Assembly: GCA_036346225.1 (NCBI GenBank)
Contig: JARFIW010001459.1
Location: 186,001-250,000, forward strand
Direction of reading: 5' to 3'
Length of the DNA: 64,000 nt
Source of the DNA: Platerodrilus igneus
Taxonomy: Eukaryota; Arthropoda; Insecta; Coleoptera; Lycidae
Part shown: positions 13,259 to 22,730 of the stretch, piece by piece
How the letters are laid out: every line of letters begins with the position of its first letter
Numbering within the stretch: position 1 is the stretch's first letter
Notes under the pieces: model-generated
Told to the model about the DNA's origin: nothing
What the model saw: the letters and a program-made list of their open reading frames with translations, nothing else
Databases searched by the model: none
Position numbers and translations under genes: made by a program

Positions 13259-14300
13259 CCACGAGATAAATCTATATTGTTTGGTATCAATTAATATTAG
13301 AATTTTCTCAGCTACCCGAATCTCTAGGAATTTTTTAGATTAATCATACCCCAGGGAGCTACCCCAATTTTAAGATTTTCTTACCGCCAACATTCTGAAT
13401 CAAATAGTTTTCTTCGACTAGTCATTTTTACACACGAGATAACCTATCTTGTTTGGTGTCAAATAATATTAGATTTTTCTCAGCTACCCATATCTTTAGG
13501 AATTTCATAGATTGCATCATCCCCCAGGGAGCTACCCTCATTTTAAGATTTTTTGCTGGTAGCGATTTCTGACCGTCCTTATAAATTTTTTAGTCATGCA
13601 ATACCTCAAATTAGTCTAGAATTTTACGCTGAATTTGAATCTGCAAATAGCTTTAAAATCCGAGCACCCCCTGCAAAGTTATACCCCTTTAAAGTCCTAA
13701 ATATCTAAATTTTGCTCTTTTCTCTATACACTAACCTAACAAATAGTTTTCTTCGACTAGTCATTGCATCTTTCGAGATAAACCTACCTTGTTTGACATC
13801 AATTAATATTAGAATTTTCTCAGCTACCCGAATCTCTAAGAATTTTTTAGATTGCATCATCCCCCAGGGAGTTACTCTCAATTTAAGATTTTTTGCTGTT
13901 AGCGATTTCTCAAATTAGTCTAGAATTTTATGCGGAATGCGAATCTACAAACAGATTTGACATAGAACCGCTCCTTACAAAGTTACACATATACCCTCTG
14001 CGAGATAAATCTTTCTCCACATTTCCCCCCACGAGATAAATGTACATTATTCGGTATCAATTAATATTAGAATTTTCTCAGCTACCCGAATCTCTAGGAA
14101 TTTTTTAGATAGCACCATCCCCCAGGGAGCTACCCTCATTTCAAGATTTTTACGAGCAACGATTTTTGGCCATTCTAATAAATTTTTTAGTCACGCAATA
14201 CATCAAATTAGTCTAGAATTTTATGCAGAATCCGAATCTGTAAATAGATTTAAAATCGAACCACCCCTTACCGTTTTACACACACACCTTTTAAATTATA
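13259..14300 (+). repeat. Tandem subrepeats of the left arm (about 340-bp unit, irregular)
   Basis: A block CACGAGATAAAT..TTGGTATCAATTAATATTAG, then a TCAGCTACCCGAATCTC block and CCCCAGGGAGCTACC, recurs starting at about 13259, 13435, 13772 and 14030. A second block (AGTCTAGAATTTTA, then an AATAGATTTAAAATC-like stretch) separates them. Spacing is 176-340 bp, so some units are incomplete. The mirror image lies at about 21430-22490 in the right arm. Confidence 0.75.
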
Positions 14301-14528
14301 ACTTTCCTGCAACTCATACCTAAAAGAAAATCTAAAAATCATCCTTAAAACTTTTTATCACAGACAATATTTACTAATACAGTTTAAATTTTGTAAACCA
14401 CATTTCTAAATACATATTCACAATTTTTATTCTTAACCTAGAACTCCTCATATCGGCTTATACTTATTAATAATTATTTCTAAATAGAGCACCTTTTCCA
14501 AAGACCAACCGCACCCACATGTTTCAAA

Positions 14529-15124
14529 TTACTCTGTTTTTGTTCTCATGGTTTCGCTTAAGACCTCGTACATATTTTCCAGATTACTAGAAGACGTTAT
14601 AATCATATTTTTTGTGTTAAAAGATTTCACATCGGTAGTCTCTTCTCCCATTTTTGTGTAGATGCCGTAGACTTCGCAATAGACTTTTATTGCTGTATGT
14701 TGTGTTCTGTTTTCATTAAGTAATCGAATATACCGCTCTTTCTGCTTCCAAAGAAACTTCTCAAGTGTGCAGCATAGGTAGTCTTTTCCATTTCGAAATC
14801 GCATACTTTACACATAATTCGTGGTTGTTTCGTACAAAACCCTTTAACAGTTGACGGAGCTGAACGTTTACGGCTTAATGACATACCTTGCTGTTTTTCC
14901 TTGTGTCGCTGTAAGCTGTCCATTCACGTAAAAGCGATACCGCAAAACATACAGTTTAAGTACTTTGCTGGTGACGGATGTATAAGCTTAACCCTGGACG
15001 ATGTTACACTACGACATTTGTTCTGGTGCCGTTTGAGAGTATCTTTACTGGTAAAGTAGACGTGACAGGTCTCGCATTTAAAAACGTTTGCAGGTACCAT
15101 TTTAGTACAAAACAAAATCCGCAC
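14529..15124 (-). pseudogene. Zinc-finger / DNA polymerase B N-terminal frame, left arm copy
   Basis: Reading outward on the minus strand, the product starts at 15115 (MVPANVFKCETCHVYF). It has a C2HC finger of the form C-x2-C-x12-H-x4-C and continues through a second CxxC pair (CKVCDFEMEK) to a VKSFNTKN block and the end at 14529. The order of blocks resembles the N-terminal region that precedes protein-primed DNA polymerase B in Polinton-type elements. The frame is split into three overlapping pieces (15124-14924, 14923-14687, 14804-14529). About 160 bp present in the right-arm copy (after TTYAAHLRS) are missing. It is a decayed twin of 20647-21282. Confidence 0.6.
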
Positions 15125-15269
15125 TATAGGACTTTGGTTAAACTTGTAAGCGAACTAACTTATAACTAAAGAGTTTACTCTAGCGTACCTTTTTTATGTA
15201 CCCTATAGAATGCATACCGAAGGTTTCCGAAGACAGCCGAAAGAAGTTGAGGATTTCGCGGGGAACTAA

Positions 15270-15527
15270 ATGACGTCATCTTTTGCCAATCCTTGCTGCT
15301 CGTCCAGTACAATTAGCACCAATGCATGCACCCGGTTCGCATCGTCCATACTGCGAATGCAGTTAGTAGAAACACCGGAAAACGTTTTCCATGTAATACG
15401 GATCAGCAATCGCATCGCGTGCATATTAAAAATCCAAAAGGGTGGTAGCACACGCACACAAATCGGTTGCAAGTCTTGCGGTAAAAGATGCAGTGCCACT
15501 ATAAAAAAACTTAATAAAACACTTTAA
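15270..15527 (+). CDS. Small inward ORF in left arm, 85 aa, unknown
   Basis: The frame is open from an ATG next to ACGTCATC to a TAA and would encode a basic, cysteine-containing protein ending IGCKSCGKRCSATIKK. The right arm keeps the same frame open on the minus strand (20480-20169) with no stops. The opposite strand has a stop in the right arm, which favours this strand as coding. It lies just inside the zinc-finger gene and points away from it. No family is recognised. The arm lengths alone could keep such a frame open by chance, so confidence is low. Confidence 0.35.
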   Translation: MTSSFANPCCSSSTISTNACTRFASSILRMQLVETPENVFHVIRISNRIACILKIQKGGSTRTQIGCKSCGKRCSATIKKLNKTL

Positions 15528-15529
15528 AC

Positions 15530-16154
15530 CTTTACTAAGGGAATACCAAACTTGTTGTCTACAGAATACTTACTAATAAAACAATTTAATTTTAATTAAT
15601 TTTTACGTTATATTTTCGGAAATGGCAGGCTTGAATATTTACTTTGGAAACAATTGAAGATTGTTGAAAACACTCGAAAAGTGCACAAGCAGGGTCACTA
15701 AACCAATTAGCATTAATACCGTGTACTCCGTACTTTTGTAGGTTGCTCATTTCCTAGAACCAAATCTTCCGCATAGCGGTCGGTAGCGCGTAATAATTTC
15801 TAGAACCGGTAAGTACTCAATATCGCCCAAATAGAGAATTAGATGCTCTATGTCTGTCAATTTCCGATTCCTTCGTAAAAAATAGAAAAATCTTGGTCAA
15901 TCATCCATCTAACTTAAACCCGCTCCCGTTCTGATAATTTCCAAACATTTTTCAAACGACAATGGTCCCAGAATTTTTAAACCTACGAGGGATCTATAAG
16001 TCGTGATCAATTACACGTTTGCGCTGCCCGTAAACTAACATATTTTATCGTAACAGTGCGCTGTATAATACATACATACCCCTTCTCTGCGCTACTGCTA
16101 TTTTTGTAGCTGCTTGAAAAAGTCAGTCGCCTTTTTTACTGCTAAGACCGCTGC
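15530..16154. other. Inner, apparently non-coding part of the left arm
   Basis: No coding frame in either arm copy. It contains the direct match to 19586-20160 and a block (ACCGGTAAGTACTCAAT through AGAATTAGATGCTC) that recurs in diverged form at 17440-17500 in the centre of the element. Confidence 0.5.
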
Positions 16155-16599
16155 AAAGCACTATTCTATACTTTCTTTAAAAGTATAGCACACCGCGCAC
16201 TTTTTTGTCTGATAATTAAATTTTGCTTATATACGCTTTTACACTTTGAGCATATTTAAACATCTAATACGATCAATTAACCACTTTTGATTATTCTAAC
16301 AGGAACCACCATACATTCCACCGCACCGTTTTTTTTAATCCAACGATCCGACGGGATCCCACACACTAACACCAAACGCATCTTTCCTACTATTTGTTAA
16401 ACAAAAACTACCGGCATCGCCTTGTCCGTATACCGGCGTAAGCAGATGTTTGTGGATGTGTACTAGAATATGTAACCATAGACATTAATCAGTCAAAGCT
16501 ATTTTATTTAGTCCAAGGAAGCTATTATTTTTCTAAACTGCAATTAATAATCGCCTTTATAGGTTTAACATTTCTACCATTTCCCAATGACTGGTGCTA

Positions 16600-16740
16600 C
16601 GTACGTGGAAACTTTAATTTCCTATTGGCGAGAATCCTTATTTTCCCACGCACTGTTGTGTTGTTGCATGCCCACTCCTTTTGGGAATATATGCTCGTTA
16701 TAGGTTGTAGCACCCGCGGTTTTACTCACTTCGTGAGACC
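16600..16740 (-). pseudogene. Partial second copy of the central unknown gene
   Basis: The minus strand encodes ATTYNEHIFPKGVGMQ followed by a WENKD block. This matches LTTYNNHIFPKVVDMQ and LENKDFFQYRQKE at 18200-18090 in the main copy. Only about 45 codons remain, with stops beyond them. Confidence 0.55.
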
Positions 16741-17534
16741 CCTTTAATCTTTTTAATCGCGTTTTTCTTGTTTACAAAACAGTAGGAATTAGCCCTACTA
16801 CCAACAAATTATAATACCAGATCTCCATTAAATTCGTCTTTTGGATTTTTCCTACAACTTTTTTTGTTGACAAGCCGTATATTGTATTTATTATCCGCGG
16901 GGTAGTCACTTTTTTAAGATAACTACATTTTCTTTGGTATCAACTAATATTAGATTATTCTAGGGAGCCCAAACCTGTAAATAGATTTTAAATAAAACCA
17001 CCCCTTACAAAGTTACGCCGTTTAAAGACCCAAATCTCTAATTTTTGCTTATCTTTATTTAACTACATCCTTAGAACCTTTTTTCGCTACCCAAGACATA
17101 TGCTTTAACGAACCATTTCCCGAGAAATCTAAAATCGATGCGTCCCGCGAACACTACGTAGAAATAACACGTGTACTCTGTCAGCCAGAATAGAAGCAGG
17201 ATGGATTTGTAAGAAGGAAAGGGGGGAGAAGAACTTAAAAATTATGGAAATCTTAAAACTAATATATACAATAGATTTGCAAAACCTATACAAATATAAA
17301 CAACTATCTTAGATTTATATCTTTATGCCCCCCATGCGTAGATTGCTGTACTATTAAGAATGATGTACCTTTTGTCATCTTAGCTCGATAAACTAATTTT
17401 ATTAATTATCTGCGTGTACAAATCGTGTTTTTTTACTCCGGATACATACACCGGCAAGTACTCCCTACCACCCACATAAAGAATTAGAAGCTTGGTGACT
17501 GTTAACTTCTGCTTCCCTCGTGTACGCCCAGACA

Positions 17535-17610
17535 CATCCCAGCCCATGCGCACCCCTGCCCGCGCGCACCCCTACCCATGCGCGCCCCTACCCATGCGCA
17601 CCCCTCTCTG
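17535..17610 (+). repeat. GC-rich minisatellite, about 17-bp unit, four copies
   Basis: Units of the type CCCATGCGCACCCCTA repeat four times with single-base changes. This is an island of high GC content in an AT-rich element. Confidence 0.75.
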
Positions 17611-17837
17611 TGCGACTGCTATTTCGTGGTGACGTCATAGCCTTTTAGAAATAAAGAACAATGTAAAAATATCTTAAAATGTTTATTCTGACATTATACA
17701 TAACAAAATTTAAAAATATTTAATACCAAGCATGGAGTCATTTAAACTTAATTTTAATACAAAGTTATAAACAGAAAACAGTCCTCTCTTTATGTTTGTT
17801 TGGAGTGGTTTTAATTTTATCTAATTTTATTCGCGGC

Positions 17838-19585
17838 TTAAAAATTTAAATCGACAACCTAGTCCTCTATCTCATTTTCTAGGCAATAGTTTGATACATA
17901 GAGACCGTCTAGGTTTTCGAATTGTAAAATGTACCGAAGTTAGCCTCTATATAGAAAGTCATTAATTCCACCGACAACCAGATCCATTCCTTCGTGTAAT
18001 TCCTGCAGCTTGTGGCAATCTTTTAATCGCAGCTTTCCCACTATATCCTGCATACGTATCTTGTTAGCGTGATCGACTTCTTTTTGTCGGTATTGGAAGA
18101 AATCCTTATTCTCCAACTCACTGTTGCGTAGTTGCATGTCCACCACCTTTGGAAATATATGGTTGTTATAGGTTGTAAGACCCTCGGTTTAAAATGATCC
18201 GAAAGGTTCTTTACTAGGCAAATATACAATGTTTAACGGAACCCTATTGCGTTTGGTGTACGCCAAGGTTACGAAACCCGCATTCCTTAGTTCGTCTATG
18301 TTAACTGCCATTTCGATAAATACGTTTTTAGAATAACCTTTAAAAAAGTATACGGAGTTAGTACCATCCTTTTCCGCAAGGACGCCTACATAACTAAAAG
18401 GGTCTTTTTACTAACCACAAATGCAGACAGGTTATAGAAACCGGATGTATCTAAGTCAGTCCATCGGTACATAAAAAAATCTTTTAATTCTTTCTCATTT
18501 TCTCTAATAAGACGTTCTTTGTCTAACACATTTTTGTATTGTTCCAGTATTGTCGCAGTGTTTTTCATGTAGTCCAACTTTCGCTTTTTTGCATCTATTT
18601 CCTCTAATTCCAGTTGTCTTTTTCTTCCAGTTACAGCGTATGGCGTGCTTAATAAGGCAATTTCCTTTAGCGTAAACGGATAGAGTTTACTGTCATATTT
18701 ACGCGTAGTCGTACAACCTCTGGACAAATGTTAGGCGTATCTATCAACCCCAATTCCGAAATGACTATTTCTTTTGGAATTGTAGAATATGGTGTTGCAG
18801 ATTGTGTAAAATATGTACTACCTGCTTTAATGTAGCACTTGTTTAAGATTTTTATTTTATCTTGGCAATCTTCCTCCTCTACTATCTCAAAAATAATTTA
18901 CAGGTAAATAGTTAAAACTAAAAGCCGAAAGTACATACTTTATCAATTTTTCCCTTTTCTTTGGTTTTTTGGACAACTTAATTTGCAAGCCCGTCAATTT
19001 CTTTGTATTGCCATTCCCCCAATACACGTACTGTGGTAGGTCATTATACACTAAACAGCAGCTATTTTGTAGCTTGCCCGATAGCTTACTCCACATTTTG
19101 GCAAATGGTTCCGAGTACATTGGCGCCTTTAGGAAGTATAACTTACTATCTTCTAATAAGGTTAAACAGTGTTTTAAGGAATTATACACCCGTTCCGCAC
19201 TGACATAGCTTCCAATTGTACATTTGTATATTGTCGCTTCCAATCGCGTAATACCATGTTCTTTGGCCAAAGTAGACGCAGGTGTTTCCCTTAAACGCAC
19301 ATCTAGACAACGTAAAAAATCTAGTATATGATTGCCAAGTTGTTTATTAACACCAGGACTTGTTATCTGACACACAAATTTGTTGTATATCTTAATTCTT
19401 GCATTGGTTGTTAACCATGTTAAACAATCAATTTCCACAGTTTTATCGTTGTCAACTTTAATATGACACTTTTCTTCGTATTCGCCCTTATAGCAAAAGT
19501 TATGGTTTGTAGTTAAATAATTACACATCTCAATCTTGCTAAATATGTCAGCAAAATCTTGGGTTACATCCATGTCAAAAAGATA
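17838..19585 (-). pseudogene. Unrecognised gene of the 9.66-kb element, at least 580 codons, 5' truncated and frameshifted
   Basis: Coding similarity to the relics at 40.8 and 43.3-44.2 kb starts at the arm junction (CYLFDMDVTQDFADIF) and ends at DLNF-stop (17838). The longest open piece, 19573-18887, has D-x-T near its start, then TWLTTNARIKIYNKF, then GITRLEATIY, then LLEDSKLYF. After a frameshift in a T-run at about 18888 it continues in another frame past 18727. There follow a lysine/glutamate-rich coiled-coil-like part (18386-18660) and a YNNHIFPKVV block. At least three frameshifts are present. The pattern D-x-T ... R-x-K-x-Y-x-K ... R-L-E-x-x-x-Y is loosely like rolling-circle initiators of the Rep_trans or phage gene II type, but I cannot identify HUH or catalytic tyrosine residues. 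Function unknown; a replication protein is a guess. Confidence 0.65.
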
Positions 19586-20168
19586 GCAGCGGTCCTAGCA
19601 GTAAAAAAGGCGACTGGCTTTTTCAAGCAGCTACAAGAATAGCAGTAGCGCAGAGAAGGAGTAGGCATGTATTATACAGTGCACTGTTACGATAAAATAT
19701 GTTAGTTTACGGGCAGCGCGAACGTGTAATTGATCACGACTTATAGATCCCTCGTAGGTTTAAAAATTCTGGGACCATTGTCGTTTGAAAAATGTTTGGA
19801 GATTATCAGAACGGGAGCGGGTCGAAGTATAAGTTAGATGGATGATTGACCGAGTTTTTCTACCTTTAACGAGGGAATCGGAAGTTGACAGACATTGAGC
19901 ATCTAATTCTCTGTTTGGGCGATATCAAGTACTTACTGGTTCTAAAAATCATTACGCGCTACTGACCGCGATGCGGAGGATTTGGTTCTAGGAAATGAGC
20001 AACCTACGAAAGTACGTAATACTCGGTATTAATGCTAATTGGTTTAGTAACCGCGCTTGTGCACTTTTCGAGTGTCTTCAACAATCTTCGACTGTTTCCA
20101 AAGAAAATATTCAAGCCTGCCATTTCCGAAACTATGACGTAGACGTTATTTAAAATTAAATTGCTTTA

Positions 20169-20480
20169 TTAGGAAGTATTCTGTAGACAACAAGTTTGGT
20201 ATTCCCTTAGTAAAGGTTTAAAGTGTTTTCTTAAGTTTTTGTTTATAGTAGCACTGCATTTTCCTCCGCAAGACTTGCAACCGATTTGTGTACGTGTGCT
20301 ACCACCCTTTTGAATTTTTAATATGCACGCGATGCGATTGCTGATTTGTATAGCATGAAAGACGTTTTCCGGTGTTTCTACTAACTGCATTCGCAGCATG
20401 GACGATGCGAATCGGGTGCATGCATTGGTGCTAATTGTACTGGACGAGCAGCAAGGATTGGCAAAAGATGACGTTATTTA
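20169..20480 (-). CDS. Small inward ORF in right arm, partner of 15270-15527
   Basis: Same frame as the left-arm ORF, open for about 100 codons, with GCKSCGGKCSATINKN near the end. The left arm's initiator ATG reads ATA here, so translation would have to begin at an internal ATG (20399), giving 76 residues. The C-terminus differs because an indel changes the frame. An AATAAA-like signal is not obvious. Unknown function, possibly not a gene. Confidence 0.3.
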
Positions 20481-20646
20481 GTTCCCCGCTAAATCCTTAA
20501 CTTCGTTCGGCTGTTTTCGGAAACCTTCGGTATGCATTCTATAGGGTACATAAAGAAGGTACGCTAGAGTAAGCTCTTTAGTTATAAGCTAGTTCGCTTA
20601 CAAGTTTAATCAAAATCCTATAGTGCGGATTTTGTTTTGAACTAAA

Positions 20647-21282
20647 ATGGTACCTGCAAACGTTTTTAAATGCGAGTCCTGTCACGTCTACTTTGCCAGG
20701 AGGGATGCTCTCAAACGGCACCAGAACAAATGTCGTGAGGTAACATCGTCCAAGGTTAAGCTTATACATCCGTCAGCAGCAAAGAACTTAAACTGTATGT
20801 CTTTCGAAATGGAAAAGACTACCTATGCCGCACACTTGAAAAGCAACAGACATAAAAATGCCACAGTTACCGCTACTGGCGAAGATGGCGTAGAAATGGT
20901 TAACACAGCGTTTGTCAACCGTATGGCTAGCTATTGCATAAAGAACGTCAGTGTCGACAATGGAGTGTCCGAGTTTCTTTGAAAGCAGAAAGAGCGGTTT
21001 ATTCGATTACTTAATGAAAAAAGAACACAACATACAGCAATAAAAGTCTATCGCGAACTCTACGGCATCTACACAAAAATGGGAAAAGAGACTGCTGATG
21101 TGAAATCCTTTAACACAAAAAATATGGTTCTAACGTCTTCTAGTAATCTGGAAAATATGTACGAAGTTTTAAGCGAAACCATGAGAACAAAGTCAGAGGA
21201 ATTTGACATATTTGGGTCTGTTTGGTCGTTGAAAAAGGTGCTCTATTTAGAAATAAATATTAGTAAGTATAAACCGATATGA
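20647..21282 (+). pseudogene. Zinc-finger / DNA polymerase B N-terminal frame, right arm copy
   Basis: It starts with MVPANVFKCESCHVYF and a C2HC finger (FKCESC...LKRHQNKC). It runs to 20982 and resumes after a stop in another frame at about 21000-21282. The end carries KSEEF, then SVWSLKKVLYLEINISKYKP, which parallels the EEFSEKDSGW...VLYLKVTIN block of the polymerase B gene at 29453-30019. That is the link to protein-primed polymerases. About 125 bp of the left-arm sequence (second CxxC region) are deleted here. The polymerase body is absent: the frame ends at 21282 and a poly(A) signal follows. Confidence 0.6.
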
Positions 21283-21370
21283 GGAGGTCTAGGTTAAGAG
21301 TAAAAGTTGTGAAAATGAATTTAGAAATGTGGTTTACATAATTTAAGCTGTATTAGTAAAAATTGTCTGT

Positions 21371-21376
21371 AATAAA
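21371..21376 (+). other. Poly(A) signal AATAAA after the right-arm zinc-finger frame
   Basis: AATAAA lies 89 bp after the TGA at 21282 and before the subrepeats. The left arm has GATAAA at the mirrored place. This suggests that the short frame was itself a transcription unit. Confidence 0.4.
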
Positions 21377-21429
21377 GAGTTTTAAGAATGGTTTTTAGAT
21401 TTTCTTTTGGGTATGAGCTGCAGGAAAGT

Positions 21430-22490
21430 TATAATTTAGAAGGTGTGTGTGTAAAACGGTAAGGGGTGGTTCGATTTTAAATCTATTTACAGATTCGGAT
21501 TCTGCATAAAATTCTAGACTAATTTGATGTATTGCGTGACTAAAATTTAGAAGGATGGCCAAAAATTTTGCTCGTAAGAAATCTTAAAATGAAGGTAGTT
21601 CCCTGGGGATGGTGCTATTTAAAAAATTTCTAGAGATTCGAAAATTCTAATATTACTTGATACCAAACAAGGTACATTTATCTCGTGGAGAAAGATTTAT
21701 CTCGCAAAGGGTATATGTGTAACTTTGTAAGGAGCGGTCCTATATCAAATCTGTTTGCAGATTCGGATTCCGCATAAAATTCTAGACTAATTTGTTGCGT
21801 GGCATAGCTAAAAAATTTATAAGGATAGTCAGAAATCGCTACCAGCAAAAAATCTTGAAATGAGGGCAGCTCCCTGGGGGACGATGCAATCCAAAAAATT
21901 CTTAGAGATTCGGGTAGCTGAAAAAATTTTAATATTAATTGATACCAAACAAGATAGCTTTATCTCGAAAGATGCAATGACTAGTCGAAGAAAGCTATTT
22001 GTTAGGTTAGCTTATAGAGCAGAGCAAAATTTAGGGGTTCAGGACTTCAAAGGGGTATAATTTTGCAGGGGGTGCTCGGATTTTAAATCTGTTGGCAGAT
22101 TCGAATTCAGCGCAGAATTCTAGACTAATTTGATGTATTGCATGACTAAAAAATTTATAAGGACTGTCAGAAATCGCTACCAGCAAAAACTTTAAATGCG
22201 GGTAGCTCCCTGGCGGATGATGCCATATAAGAAATTCCTAGAGATTCGGGTAGCTGAGAAAAATCTACTATTCATTGACACCAAACAAGATAGGTTTATC
22301 TCGTGGGTAAAAATGGCTAGTCCACGAAAACTATTTGATTCAGAATGTTGGCGGTAAAAAAATCTTAATATTGGGGTAGCTCCCTGGGGGATGATGCAAT
22401 CTAAAAAATTTCTAGAAATTCGGGTAGCTGAGTAAATTCTAATATTAATTGATACCAAACAATATAGATTTATCTCGTGGGTGCGGTGCC
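21430..22490 (-). repeat. Tandem subrepeats of the right arm
   Basis: Mirror image of the left-arm subrepeats. CCCTGGGGGATGATGC-like and TTGATACCAAACAA-like blocks recur at about 21600, 21870, 22200 and 22380. Confidence 0.75.
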
Positions 22491-22724
22491 TATAGGCACC
22501 GAGGGGTATCTCGAAAATTATAGCGTTTAGGTTACCAATTTTTAGGGTAGGGATGGTTTTGGTAAAAAAAATCCCACAAGGCGTTCGACAAGGCGAGAGC
22601 AAGGTGGAGATTCATCTCCTTATTTCCTCCTTATGGGAATTTACATGTAAATTGTTCCAGATGGGTGTGGAAATGAGGGATTCTGGTGGAAATGAGGCAG
22701 CAGGAGCCCCCATAACCATCTACT

Positions 22725-22730
22725 TGTAAG
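22725..22730 (+). repeat. Target site duplication TGTAAG (right)
   Basis: Exact direct repeat of 13057-13062, directly after the terminal CCATCTACT. Confidence 0.85.

Larger units (their letters stand above)
13063..16154 (+). repeat. Left inverted arm of the 9.66-kb element
   Basis: This arm is the reverse complement of 19586-22724. The match runs from AGTAGATGG at the tip to GACCGCTGC at the inner end. It lacks about 50 bp near the tip that the right arm has, and it has its own deletion inside the zinc-finger frame. Confidence 0.85.
16155..17640. repeat. Rearranged centre: scrambled pieces of the element
   Basis: Three diverged pieces of the same element sit here in a row. The first is a C-terminal piece of the central gene (16600-16740). 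The second is a piece of the arm subrepeat at about 16880-17110 (TTGGTATCAACTAATATTAG, then CCACCCCTTACAAAGTTAC). The third is a piece of the inner arm at about 17380-17640 (ACCGGCAAGTACTCCCTAC, AAAGAATTAGAAGCTTGG, CTCTGTGCGACTGCTATTT). Their divergence from the intact arms suggests that a second related element, or an older arm, was captured here. Confidence 0.5.
13063..22724. mobile_element. 9.66-kb Polinton-like element with 3.1-kb inverted arms (foldback-type derivative)
   Basis: Both ends read AGTAGATGGTTATGGG towards the interior and are flanked by the 6-bp direct repeat TGTAAG. AG...CT ends with a 6-bp duplication are the hallmark of Polinton/Maverick integration. The arms are 13063-16154 and 19586-22724 and differ by a few percent plus indels in the stretches I compared. 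They carry outer tandem subrepeats, an outward-reading zinc-finger/DNA polymerase B N-terminal frame and an inward-reading small ORF. The 3.4-kb centre carries one unrecognised minus-strand gene and a rearranged block. No integrase, capsid or full polymerase is present, so it depended on a relative for mobility. In shape it resembles Drosophila foldback elements, but end sequences and polymerase remains point to Polinton descent. Confidence 0.8.
19586..22724 (-). repeat. Right inverted arm of the 9.66-kb element
   Basis: Mirror of 13063-16154. It begins immediately beside the first recognisable codons of the central gene and ends in CCATAACCATCTACT. It contains about 50 bp near the tip that the left arm lacks. 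Confidence 0.85.

Noticed and set aside
13063..22724. Two independent insertions in opposite orientation
   Set aside because: The matching 6-bp duplication at the outer ends and absence of duplications at the inner arm ends support one insertion.
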